Position numbers and translations under genes: made by a program
NCBI GenBank assembly: GCA_009602725.1
Contig: WELB01000164.1
Span: 257,930 to 271,957 of the forward strand
Reading direction: 5' to 3'
DNA length: 14,028 bases
Source: Spirogloea muscicola
Lineage: Eukaryota; Streptophyta; Zygnematophyceae; Spirogloeales; Spirogloeaceae
In this document: in pieces, positions 1 to 9,900 of the stretch
Numbering within the stretch: position 1 is the stretch's first letter
Layout of the letters: each line of letters opens with the position of its first letter
The notes under the pieces: generated by a model
Seen by the model: the letters and a program-made list of their open reading frames with translations, nothing else
Told to the model about the DNA's origin: nothing
The model's database searches: none

Positions 1-153
<153 letters not shown>

Positions 154-1893
154 ATGGCCAAGGGCTGCGACGCCTGCCAGGCCGCCGCGGCGGCGCTCTA
201 CTGCCGCAACGACATGTCGTTCCTCTGCCTGGCCTGCGACGGCCGCGTGCACGGCGCCAACAAGCTGGCGGCGCGCCACGAGCGCACCTGGCTCTGCGAC
301 GTCTGCGAGGCCTCGCCCGCCGCCGTGGCGTGCCGGGCGGACGCCGCCTCGCTCTGCCTCCAGTGCGACGCCGACGTCCACGCCGCCAACCCGCTGTCGC
401 GCCGCCACGAGCGCGTCCCGGTCGCCCCGTTCTTCGAGTGCCCCGAGGCGCACCCGCACGACAGCCTCGTCTCCGTCTCGTCGCACGTTGAGAGCTACGA
501 TAACGGCAGTGACGGTGACGAGGACTTCGGCCACCGGGCTAACGGCATCAAGGCCTTCAAGACGGCAAAGCTGGAGGTCTCCCAGCTGGACGACTGCCTC
601 GCGGACGTGCAGCCCTACTTGGTCCTGGACTATGGGCAGGACGTGGTGGGCCTGCCCTTGAAGGAGAGCACTGACAGCATGGTGCCCGATCAGACGTCTC
701 AGGCGATTGTCGTGCCACCTCCGACGCCTGTGAATGCCGTCGGCTCGCCCGGAAGCACGGTGTCTTTGTACGAGACGTCGGAGATGAGCAACAGCGTAAG
801 TAGTGATTATCTCAGGCTCTACCCATTTCGGATATTGACAAATTGAAGGCAATGCGGACAATTGGGTGACTTCGAGCTATCGCTGGATTCTGCACTCTGA
901 CACCAAGATCTCTTTGCATGAGCATGGAGACTGGCATTGTTCACTTCTGGAGAGTGGCTAGTCACCAAATGTCCAATGCATTCATGGAGTGTAGGGTTCA
1001 ATACTTGCATCAATGCAGCCTTGCAAGTAATTGCATCAATGCAGACCAGCCTCCTCGGGTCGTCTGGACCTATCTTGAACGACTGCCAATTGTATCGACA
1101 TTGTTGGACTTCAGTGACATCCTACGAAGAAGGATCCTCATGCCTGACTGGGTATCACTGAGGTGTGCAGATGTCATCCTCTTCTCTGGATGTGGGCATC
1201 GAGCCGGATACAGACAACTCAAAAGCGTTTGAATCTCCAACTGCAGGATTTGAGTTACCACCACGAGTACTTCATGTGGGCTCGGTAAGAGCAGTGCAGA
1301 TGTGTCCTGCATGTCATACTGCCTAGGCAGTGAACATTAGTACTCTGCATCACATTGGACAACATTGCCTGTTCTCAAATGTCCTCTTCAAGCGTGGGTT
1401 TCGGCTTGAGTTGAGCTACATTGTCTCACTATTGGTGCCACTGGCATTGGACTCCTTGTACCTGGGCAGGTGCTACCGCTTGCTCGTGAAGCCCGAGTGC
1501 AGAGGTACAAGGAGAAGCGGAAAAACAGAGTATTTGAGAAAACAATCAGATATGCTTCTCGAAAGGTGAGTTGGATGCAAGTTATGACAACTGTCACAAG
1601 GTCAGAATTGCAATGGTGGTGAGAGCTACAAGGCAATGGGGCAGGTCTGTCATTCTTCAAATGCATGTCTGGCTTAATCTTGGCAGCTTCACAATGTCCT
1701 AGCTAGTACTTCCTGTGATCTTCTGTGACAGCACTCATTTCTTGTAAACTTGCAGGCATACGCTGAGAGCAGACCTCGCGTAAAGGGCCGCTTTGCAAAG
1801 CGGCCAGCTTTGTTGGAGGGCACAATGGACACTTTCGAATCGTTGTACTCTCTCGTGCCTGACCACTCTGCTGGGGTTGTCCCCTCATGTTGA
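154..1893 (+). CDS. CONSTANS-like B-box/CCT transcription regulator, 4 exons, 329 aa
   Basis: Exons are 154-795, 1171-1284, 1470-1565 and 1756-1893, all phase 0, with donors GTAAGT, GTAAGA and GTGAGT and AG acceptors. Two tandem B-box zinc fingers are intact: ligands C5, C8, C17, D20, C25, C28, H33, H42 and C48, C51, C60, D63, C68, C71, H76, H85. Exon 2 encodes a Ser-rich stretch followed by LDVGIEPD, like the conserved middle motif of plant COL proteins. The CCT domain is about residues 258-301, with [19 protein letters not shown] in exon 3 and [17 protein letters not shown] in exon 4, so an intron splits it. The protein ends in GVVPSC, like the C-terminal VP motif that binds COP1 WD40 in land plants. 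In plants, B-boxes mediate protein contacts and CCT binds DNA together with NF-Y subunits, acting in the nucleus in photoperiod and light responses. The family call is secure; the exact role in this organism is inference. Confidence 0.95.
796..1170 (+). other. Intron 1 of the CONSTANS-like gene, with a short direct repeat
   Basis: This 375-bp intron starts GTAAGTAG and ends GTGTGCAG. It contains two exact 14-bp copies of TTGCATCAATGCAG at 1005-1018 and 1031-1044, offset by 26 bp. Reading through the donor adds 16 residues before a stop at 844-846, which would give a protein with B-boxes but no CCT domain. I see no other coding signal in it. Confidence 0.75.
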
Positions 1894-2429
1894 GTGTGTA
1901 TGCATTCACGTCGTACAGGTCAGCTTGTGGTATCAAAGGTGTGCTAGTATAGGTCCGATGAAGGGTGTGATGTCGAAGACATTTAGAGTAGGCTGCAAAA
2001 GGAGGTGTACAGTAGGATGTGTGGTATATTCACATACTGCATGGTTAGCAAGCATGTGTTGGGTGTTCAGCGGAAGCACAACGAGGGTGTGCTTCATCTG
2101 AACACCCTTGAGAACCCTGACTTGCGTCCTCAAATGCCACTGTGTGTCTGCCTGGCACAATGGGCCTTCACATTAGGTGCACCTGCGCTCTGCCGAGTCT
2201 GGTTGTACATTCAGGCAACGTAGACATTGATCCTATGAGGAGTGGGCTACCCATTTAAGATCCCATATAAGCTAATTTGATTGAAGACCAGCATTCAAGA
2301 ATTTCGAGTTGTCATCTGTCGCTCGTGCAGGAGTAGCAGAAGTTAAATGTTTGATGCATTGGCTCTTTCTCCTAATGACCACGTGTGCACCTATGCTTGT
2401 ATATGGGCCACTCTATGCCATACTCACGC
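1894..2429. other. Non-coding region downstream of the CONSTANS-like gene
   Basis: No convincing exon is visible. Frames on both strands are broken and low in recognisable motifs. The first part is presumably the 3' UTR of the CONSTANS-like gene. It carries the hairpin listed at 2061-2107. I could not place a clear poly(A) signal. Confidence 0.5.
2061..2107. repeat. 47-nt near-perfect hairpin downstream of the CONSTANS-like gene
   Basis: GGGTGTTCAG (2061-2070) pairs perfectly with CTGAACACCC (2098-2107). After a symmetric 2x2 internal loop, GAAGCACA (2073-2080) pairs perfectly with TGTGCTTC (2088-2095). The loop is 7 nt. It lies 168 bp after the stop codon, probably in or near the 3' UTR. 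It could be an RNA structure or a relic foldback; it is short for a typical plant microRNA precursor. Confidence 0.8.
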
Positions 2430-3441
2430 AAGAGGGTGCACGTGCACGCTTGGCTTCTCTTACTGGTGTGAGACAAGCCATCTGTTGCGAGGAAAGTGTG
2501 GCCTCGTCCATGATGAAGAATGGTGAAGGAAAAGCTGGGGAAGCGACCTCCTCTACTCCCTGCTGGGGGCTCAAACGAACGTCAGAGGTTGCTATGTCAA
2601 GGTGCCACTGTTTTGCACCACCATCTCGGCCTCCCTCCACTTTGTTTGGCTGGCATTCGACAGTGTGAATGTGGCCATCGTTCGGAGGATGAGATCTCCT
2701 TGGCAGCTCACATGCTTCGATGTGTCGAGGGAAGTGAACGTAATGCCTCTCACAATCTTCTCAGAGACGCAATGTATGGCTTGGTGAGCCTTATCATGCG
2801 GCCATGGAGGTGCCGGGCATCATGCCGGTACTCCAGAAGCGTGGCAGGCCTTACGTCAGGCGTCTGGATGTGGTGGCCACCCCCCGGAGTGGTGGACCTC
2901 GTCTTCTCCTCGACGTCGTCCTCACGACGCCTTCCAACCAGGGGCACCCACACCGACTGTGCCAGGTTGGGCGACGCATCATGCGGAGAGGAAGAAGGAG
3001 AGACACTATAACGACCACCCCCGGGGCGACCACTTCTTCCCATGCGCCATGGACATCTACGGCGGCTATGGAACGAAGTGGTCTGCCCTCCTCCATCGCC
3101 TGGCACTGCATGTTGATGCCCGCCGACGTAGTCGGGCGGGTAGCTTAGGCCATTCTAGCGTCCTGCAAGCCATCGTTGCATGTTATAGGATGAGGCTATC
3201 ATTGAGTCTGCAGCGCTCCCAAGGACTCGCGATTCACCAGTGTGCTGGTCGTGCATTAGCCCAGGCTAATGGCTTCCGCGGAGGTGGTTCGGCTCCTCAG
3301 TATAGCTTGTCAGATATGCATGTGCTTACTCGGGGATAATAGCGTCCCCCTTAGCCAGCTCATTACCCAGTTTACAGGACATTTGTAAGGCTAGAATTGG
3401 CCTCCTTTTCAATTTCATGCGCACCGCGCGCCTTCTCTCTT
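2430..3441 (+). pseudogene. Decayed C-terminal fragment of a non-LTR-type retroelement (copy A)
   Basis: The reading frame shifts at least twice. The first part reads GLPPLCLAGIRQCECG followed by a spaced His/Cys pair and SHNLLRDA (about 2630-2780). This matches the Cys-Cys-His-Cys knuckle seen after the reverse transcriptase in such elements. After a shift near 2790-2810 the frame reads RRLDVVATP then LLLDVVLTTP, resembling the two spaced aspartates of a restriction-like endonuclease core. After another shift near 2945 it reads AERKKERHY and FFPCAMDIYGGYG, then continues to a TAA at 3337-3339. The 3' flank to about 3441 is shared with copy B. The polymerase core and the 5' end are absent, so it is a dead fragment. 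The endonuclease subtype is inferred from spacing only; the left edge is approximate. Confidence 0.65.
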
Positions 3442-3801
3442 TGCAAGGTAAAGTATCAGCTATGCTTGCTTGGGCCATCTTGAGAGCCAACTCACTCGCA
3501 TTGCAGTACAAAGCTGTGGCAATGATACTGCAACAGATTCTAACCTGACTCATAATGTATGAAACCCACAACTCAAGGGTGCTAGAAAAGTCCGTGTAGT
3601 CGTTTAGCTATAAGCTGCAGCATACATTGCTCAGACGAGAGGCAGACGATGACCTTCTTGCTCTGTTGGCTACTCTCGGTGCCCCTTGTTAGCAACTCAT
3701 TGGCCAATTTGTCGTCCTACTTTTCACCAGGCAAAATTGGTTATGTATTGCTCAATGAGAAGTAATTGAAGGCATGCGGATGGTGAGTTGCAAGTGCACG
3801 T

Positions 3802-3954
3802 CCAGGAAATGGAAGTTCGTGTATAATGGCAAGCACATGGTACGACTGGCATGCGATTGATCCATGGGTGGTGCCTTTCATAGCTTGCTGGTGGTACTTT
3901 CCTTGGAAGCTCAGGAAATGGAGCTGGTATATAAGTGGCCAATGGCAAGCACAT
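3802..3954. repeat. Imperfect direct duplication in non-coding DNA
   Basis: CAGGAAATGGA recurs about 110 bp apart, and AATGGCAAGCACAT is exact at 3825-3838 and 3941-3954. The second copy carries a few extra bases between the shared blocks. It looks like an old local duplication without coding content. Confidence 0.55.
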
Positions 3955-4670
3955 AAATTAACTTGCTTGATGTCTACTAAGACAGTGGCCAAAAGGCCAG
4001 CTCATGTGAGGCAGCCTTCCAGAGGAGGCCATCTGCAAGCCGTCATGCCCAATGCCAGAGATAGGTGGTGCTTAGACTGCTGCGGTAGGCTTATCACTGG
4101 CTGCACTGCTTGAGATCTAATATAGCGTATAGCTTAGAGGAACACAGTCTTTTCATTTCCATCCATCTTAATCTCAGATAAGTATCATACCTTACATGTG
4201 CGAACCAAGACCTTCAAGTGCAGGACAGAGGAGCGAGCCCAGAGGCTTTTGGGAGAGTACACCTGGTGGCCACTTAAGACGGCATCCTGAAGGCCTGGCA
4301 TCATGACTTTGCTATGGCTCCAACGCATGAAAAATGGAGTGTGTATTAAGTGATGGAGGGCCTGTGTGGCCAAGTACAAAGGCAAGCACATTGACAGATG
4401 TACATAACCTGCTGCTAAGCTGACCCGCTCAGTAACCACGAGTCAGCACATGGATATGGAGCCCTCCGGACCATATTGCAACTTCCTGTTCATGAACAAT
4501 TTGCATCAACACCTTCACGATTGTTCACGAGGGTGCTTAGATCTTGGCACGTCGCAGCCTTCAAGGGGCAGCCCATCCCTGTGTGCAGAATTAACAAATT
4601 TCGAGGGCCACGTGATTGCTCTTGGAGGCCCCATTCAGCGAACACTAGGCACTGATTCTGCAGTGCACGC

Positions 4671-4682
4671 CACGTGGCGCCC
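4671..4682. promoter_or_regulatory. Palindromic G-box-like site
   Basis: CGCCACGTGGCG is a perfect 12-bp palindrome around CACGTG, the core bound by plant bZIP and bHLH factors. Another CACGTG lies about 60 bp upstream. The nearest intact gene start on this strand is about 2.2 kb away, so function is doubtful. Confidence 0.25.
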
Positions 4683-4752
4683 GTTGCGACACCGGGGCAT
4701 CTCCGGCGCCCCTCCAAGATGCTCCGCCCGGTGGGCTAACCAGCCTCATTAA

Positions 4753-5040
4753 GAAAAGGGTCTCCCCTACAAGCCACTCTTCTCTATGGCTCTTCATCAA
4801 CGTGCAGGGCGCGCTCTAAGTCAGGCCTCCGGCTTTCGTGGCGGCGCTCCAGCTCCCCAAGTTAGCTTGTCAGATTTGTTTGTGCTCACCCGTGGGTACT
4901 AATGTCATCTTAGGTACCTTAGATTAGGTCTCCGTATTATGTAGCATTGTTTAGTCTGCACTCGACTCTGCCTGAACAATGTATTGGCTTGAATTGGCCT
5001 CCCTTTCAATTCATGCGCCCCGCGCGCCTTCTCTCTCTAT
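4753..5040 (+). pseudogene. 5'-truncated retroelement remnant (copy B)
   Basis: From 4786 to a TAA at 4900-4902 the frame reads MALHQRAGRALSQASGFRGG and ends LSDLFVLTRGY. The matching part of copy A reads LAIHQCAGRALAQANGFRGG and ends LSDMHVLTRG. Both are followed by a near-identical 3' block (copy A 3394-3441, copy B about 4991-5038) containing GAATTGGCCTCC and CGCGCGCCTTCTCTCT. An in-frame TAA at 4750-4752 closes the frame upstream. Retention of only the 3' end fits the 5' truncation usual for target-primed insertions. It encodes no functional protein. Confidence 0.65.
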
Positions 5041-5167
5041 GGGAAGAGAAGAGTCCATGCTAGTCTGTCGGATCTGAGGCTCCTCACTCGTACTTATTGA
5101 GTGATCCATCCTCCCCCTGTTTTACCATTGCATCCTCAGGCCCCTTTGTAGCTGCTCACCGCTCTTA

Positions 5168-5780
5168 GGCCCCTCTGAACCTTTGTGAATTCTTTTTGGG
5201 CTGGCTTTTCGCAGCCCTTGCCCCCATTGGGTTTCTCAGCGCTTCCTCTGGCTTCCTCTGGCCCCCTTCTCGTTCTTTGTTCATTCTTTTTTGGGCTGGC
5301 TTGTCCAGCCCCTATCCTCAATGGGCGAGCTCTTTCTTGCCCCCATTGGGAGTGCCACTTCTTCTTCTATGGGCGAGCACTTTCTTCCTACATGGCCGGG
5401 TGGTGATTTGCGGGCATTAACTTGCGGCCTTTCCACGTTCATAGCAGAGAAACAACAGCTCTTCCAATTCAGGCAGTGGCTGTGACAGAAGAAAGTGGCT
5501 CTTTCAATGGGGGCAAAGGCTGTGAAAGGCCAGCCCGAAAAGTATGGACAAGGCAAAGGCTACTGACTTATTTTGAAGTAGATTATCTTTCGTGATCTGG
5601 CATAATCGCAATGATCCTGCACTTTACCTCCGCTCAGCGAATGCTTGCCAGAGCATGAAGAGCTTTTCTCGTCTTTGATAAGTAATGCTTGGGCTGGCCC
5701 GCTTGAAGCCATTGCCCCTTCGAAGAAAATTCTCTTTATAAGGGCCGATGACTGTGAAAGGCGAGACCAAAAAGGAATGG
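5168..5780. repeat. Cluster of direct and inverted foldback modules
   Basis: A module with core TTGGGCTGGC, followed by a C-rich block ending near CCATTGGG, occurs forward at 5168-5231 and 5260-5325 (spacing about 94 bp). It is inverted at about 5505-5541, forward and more diverged at about 5660-5720, and inverted at about 5741-5780. The pair 5191-5231/5505-5541 and the pair 5689-5720/5741-5780 can each fold into imperfect hairpins. A short GCTTCCTCTG repeat is tandem at 5241-5260. This looks like a nested miniature foldback or MITE-like element. No transposase is present and the ends are not defined. Confidence 0.6.
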
Positions 5781-6865
5781 AAACGGTCTGAAGCCCTGGA
5801 AGCCTTGAAACACATGCTATGCAGGTGACAACTACGTAGGCGCTCATTAGCCCCTACTCAGCAGCCGCATTGTGGTAGGGAAGGTGACCCCACGACCAGA
5901 CCTGAAGCAGCAGCAAAAGCGCGGCCTGCTCGCAAGTGCACGGCGACGGTCCTGGCAATGTTGGAATGAGACTGAATCTTGCGATTGAGACTGATGGGCG
6001 CATGCAGGACACCTGAGCAAGCGACCCACCGGCGTTGAAGCTAGCCTGCTCCCTTGCTGGCCTTGGCGTTTGGTGATCGCGCGAGGAGCTGTGTAATGTG
6101 CACACGCTCTCCAGAGCCATCCCTTTGAGTAGACTGCATGACCAACGCATACTTACACCAAGCCTTCAGGACACCACTAGCTAGCCTGGCGCAACATACT
6201 GATATTTCGACGAAACAGATCGAAGTCACTGGCCAAGCTTCTATTTCCATGAAGCAAGCTTGTCACCCTCTGCAATTCATTCTTGCACGCGGCTCTGAAT
6301 GTCTCTCAGCAATCGTAACGGTGTCGTGCACCTACGTGCAGTCAGCCTGCAGCAAAGTCGGTTGGTAAGACCTTTGGTCGGTCTCCTCAGGCACCTGGGC
6401 AATCGACCCGAGGTTGCCGCCGAGCACTCAGTCCGGTGCTCCGTTTGCTCGCTTTAGAAAAGACTCGCTCCGCTAGACAGGTTTCATCCTTCGTTTCTAC
6501 ATTCCCTGGCCGCTGCTGCTGCTGTCAGGCCAATCATGTCGACTCGGGCTGGCCATGTCCATGCAGTGTAGCTCTTCGCCTGCTTCGGGAGGTTTTGCTC
6601 TGTCAACTTCCCACCTCCTGGCGCAGTATGAGACCTCGATCACGGCTAATTGTCAATCAGGGAGACAATCAGCAAGTTGATAGAGGATAAACCCCGGAGA
6701 TCAGTGACAGGCGGGGGTGCCCGGGAAAGGTGCCTGCGTGGCACCTCGCCGCGCTGTCCGCCGCGGGGCGCGCCGCGAAGTGCGGCGCCATCGCTGCCGC
6801 CGCCGCCGCCGCCGCCGCCGCCGCGATGNGCGGCGTTGAGCGGAGCCGGCGGCGCGCCGCCGAGC
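5781..6865. other. Upstream region of the PhoD-type gene
   Basis: No exon is convincing between 5781 and about 6700. From about 6705 the base composition becomes very GC-rich, consistent with a promoter/5' leader. I saw no clear TATA box close to the start and no perfect GNATATNC phosphate-starvation element. The last 75 bases contain a GCC repeat, an ambiguous base and an out-of-frame ATG at 6826. Confidence 0.45.
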
Positions 6866-6922
6866 ATGACGCTGGCCGCCCGGGCTCTCGTGCTCCTGCT
6901 CGCGCTCGCCTCCGGCAGGTGA

Positions 6923-6951
<29 letters not shown>
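6794..6951 (+). repeat. Two GCC trinucleotide runs flanking the PhoD start
   Basis: An almost pure GCC run ends at about 6824, just before an ATG at 6826-6828 and an ambiguous N at 6829. A second run of about nine GCC units begins right after the proposed exon 1 donor (about 6923-6951). Such runs are prone to sequencing error and slippage, which makes the 5' gene model less certain than the rest. Confidence 0.8.
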
Positions 6952-6953
<2 letters not shown>

Positions 6954-9900
6954 GTCGTCGATGTCTTGTCCAATCCATTGCGCCAGTCGCATCCTCGGTG
7001 TCCAGCTCGCTCGCTTTCGCGAGCTGCGCCGCTGCGCCGCAGTAGCTTCATTGACGGCTTGTGGCAATGGCATCGGCGGCGGCGGCGGCGGCGCGGGCTT
7101 GCTCTGCAACAGCGAGCTGCTGCTGGCGGGGCATGGCGCCCTCGCAGGCGGCGACGGCGCGGACTACGCCAAGAGCGCCGGCGCCCAGCCTCCGCCGCCG
7201 CTCGCTGCCGATGCCGCCGCCGCTCACGACGAGCAGCAGCCCGTAGCACGGATTGCCTTCGGGTCGTGCGCCAATCAGAGCGCGCCGCAGGTCCGCCAAT
7301 GCCGCCGCCGCCGCCGCCACCGCCTTAGCACGATCGTCTTGAGGCCATGTCAAGTACTGATCCATAACTGTCATAACTGTCAGCTTTAACCACTTACACT
7401 TAGCGGGAGGGCTGAGACGTCTGCTGCTGACGTCTCAGCCAGCACTAGCGCCAAGGCCGGCAACGCTGCTGGCATCGAGCTGCAGCTACTGACGGCGGCA
7501 GGCTGCGCTGACCCCGCCGGGCCCTGGCGCAGCCGATCTGGGGCCCGATCGTGGCGTTCCGCCCGGACGTGTTCGTCTGGATGGGCGACAACATCTACGC
7601 CGACGACAAGTTCCCAATTCGCCTCGCTGGGGACGCGCGCACCGTGGGGCCTTGGAAGAACGTGCCGCGCTTCCGCCACATTGGGGAGGCGCTCATGGCC
7701 GCGCGGTACGCCGAGCTGCGCGCGCAGCCCGGCTATGCAGCGCTCCGCCGGCAGGCCAAGGTGAGCACTTGGGCCAGTGGCTAGCCCCTCGCTCAGTTTG
7801 TCGAAGGCCCCTGACATGCATCAGCAACACTTGCAGCCGCTGACGCAGTAGTCGTGCCAGGTGATCGGGACGTGGGATGACCACGACTACGGCCTTGACA
7901 ATGCTGGCAAGGAGTTTGTACTCAAGCGCGAGAGCCAGCGCCTCATGCTCGACTTCTTCGACGAACCGCCCGACAGCCCTCGGCGCACCCAGGAGGGCGT
8001 CTACTCGGCGTACACGTACGGGCCTCCGGGCAAGCGCATCAAGGTGCGTGGGTTGACTGCCATGGCTGCCACCAGGCTTTCCCAACGACGATCTTCAGCA
8101 ATGACAGTATTGGCAGGCAGCCACTCTGATACTGTTGAAAGGCCGTTGTGAATGCTGCCACTGCAGATCATCCTGCTGGACCTGCGCTACTTCCGCGACC
8201 CCGTGGGAAGCGACGGCACGATGCTGGGCGAGGTGCAGTGGGCGTGGCTCGGCCGTCAGCTCACCGGCTCCGACGCCCAAATCCACCTCATCGGCTCGTC
8301 CATCCAGGCTCGTCGCTCTGCCGAGCTCAAGTGCTAAACCCCCGAATCACAAGCCATGACATGACTGGAACGCTTTCACACAGGATGCCAGAGATAATTT
8401 AAGTGTAACAAATTACGCTTCACTTCACACCTCTGATCCGTGCAACTGCTATATGTTCCTTGCCACTGCGGCATGTTGCACATCTGTACGCCGTCGAGCG
8501 GCGCTACTCGGGCTCGCCTGTACTGCCCCAGGCTCTTTCTGCCTGTCTGTTTGACCTTGCGAGGGAGTGCAATGTGCGCTTGAATGTCCGGTAGCACTTG
8601 GCAACTGGCTGGCTAGCTGGGACTCAGTGTGCTGCTTCGCTTCCTGCAGCTGACCACATGTGCACCTTTTAGAAGGTCCGTAAGCGATAATAGAGCACGT
8701 ATTATGACCGCCAGGCAAGTGCACTGATGCCACTTGGCGTGTGGTTGTGCAGGTCCTGTCTAACCTGTCAGCGCTGGTGCAGCCGCTGTTCGACACTGAG
8801 TCATGGGGCCGCTTTCCTTCTGATCGCAAGCGCCTCTTCCAATTGATTGCTGACACCAAGGTGCGGTGCCCATGTGGCGAGCAGTGGCTTGGCCTAAGTC
8901 ACCAAAACATCCAATATTCCTTGCAAATCCATTGTTGCAGCAAATACTTCTGCCATGCAGTGCAAGGGCTTATCAATGATATCTAGGAGTGCCTGATTGT
9001 GGCTTCTGCATACAATTTACTTCTGTTCATGGCATACATGTAGTACCATACATTTCTGCATTGTGAGCAGGCGCCAGGTGTGCTCTTCATCAGTGGCGAC
9101 GTCCATTTTGCCGAAAACTCGCGGTACGACTGCTCAGGTGCCGGTTACCCGCTCTACGACTTCACGTCCTCGGGCCTGACGCAGGCCACGGAGCTCGCCT
9201 TCTCCTTCCCGCTCAATTATGTGCAGCGATTTGCTGCGCGGGTCATGACTGCCCCGCTGCGGTTGTACGAGCAGCCCGGCCTCCATAGCTGCCGGTACAA
9301 GGCCTGCGTTTATGGTGAGCTTGCACTTACTCAAACTCGGATACAGATTGAGTGCACTGTCATAGGTGGATTTCGCTCTGGTTATGAACTTTCTTTTGAG
9401 AAAGGAGTCGTCAAGTCTTACTCAAGCAATCTGTGATGCAAACTAATGGGATATTAGTAATGTATGCCAGTGCAAAATGATCTCAATGTAGCAAAAGAAG
9501 TCAGCTGATAGCATCGACAAGCTTTCAGCTAGTCTTCGCCCATCTGCAGCATCTTGCATGGGGTCATAGGCTGAATGAGTGCAAGCAAGTGTACATGTGT
9601 TGTCCTCCAGGGCTTCCAAACTTTGGGACATTCGTCATCGACTGGGACGCAGCGCCGGTAACCATTCGTGCAGAGACGCGGGACGTTTATGGCCAGCCCG
9701 TCCTCGGCCACACGCTCCAGCTTGACGAGCTCCAGCCAGGGTATCTCAACGCTCAACGGGCGCCGGTGGAGGATGGAAAGCTGCGCCGCATTCGTCGCTT
9801 CTGCACGCTCGAAGTCGAGCTGCCCTGGTTCGATCGCTACGCAATGGCCGCATTCTCCGGCGTCATTCTTTCAGGTCCGGTGGCAGAGCTCACGTGCCAT

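Larger units (their letters stand above)
3442..4752. other. Intergenic stretch between the two retroelement remnants
   Basis: No gene is supported here; open frames are short, lack recognisable domains and disagree between strands. It contains an imperfect duplication (3802-3838 versus 3911-3954), a TATATAAG string at 3928-3935 with no following gene, and a 12-bp palindrome with a CACGTG core at about 4671-4682. Confidence 0.5.

Noticed and set aside
918-1232. A 104-codon plus-strand open frame between CONSTANS-like exons 1 and 2
   Set aside because: It is mostly intron. The true exon 2 (1171-1284) is in another frame, with phase-0 junctions and a conserved COL motif.
3118-3142. GC-rich inverted repeat around GTA in retroelement copy A
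   Set aside because: The arms need a bulge to pair, and they lie in decayed coding sequence, so chance is sufficient.
3928-3945. TATATAAG followed by CCAAT-like bases, as a possible promoter
   Set aside because: No open reading frame with any support follows on either strand, and the order TATA then CCAAT is wrong for the plus strand.
5185-5406. Hydrophobic open frame with repeated Trp-Ala-Gly-like segments
   Set aside because: It is explained by the repeated foldback module. Other frames over the same DNA look equally protein-like and no start or splice structure fits.
6669-7249. Long Ala- and Arg-rich open frames on the minus strand across the GCC runs
   Set aside because: They are a by-product of GC-rich trinucleotide repeats opposite the PhoD 5' exons. 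They have no domain and no sensible start.
7386-7817. A 143-codon minus-strand open frame over PhoD exon 3
   Set aside because: It mirrors the conserved PhoD coding exon, whose plus-strand translation carries the metal-binding motif.
8449-8859. A 136-codon minus-strand open frame across PhoD intron 5 and exon 6
   Set aside because: It overlaps a clear PhoD exon, shows no recognisable motif and spans intron sequence.
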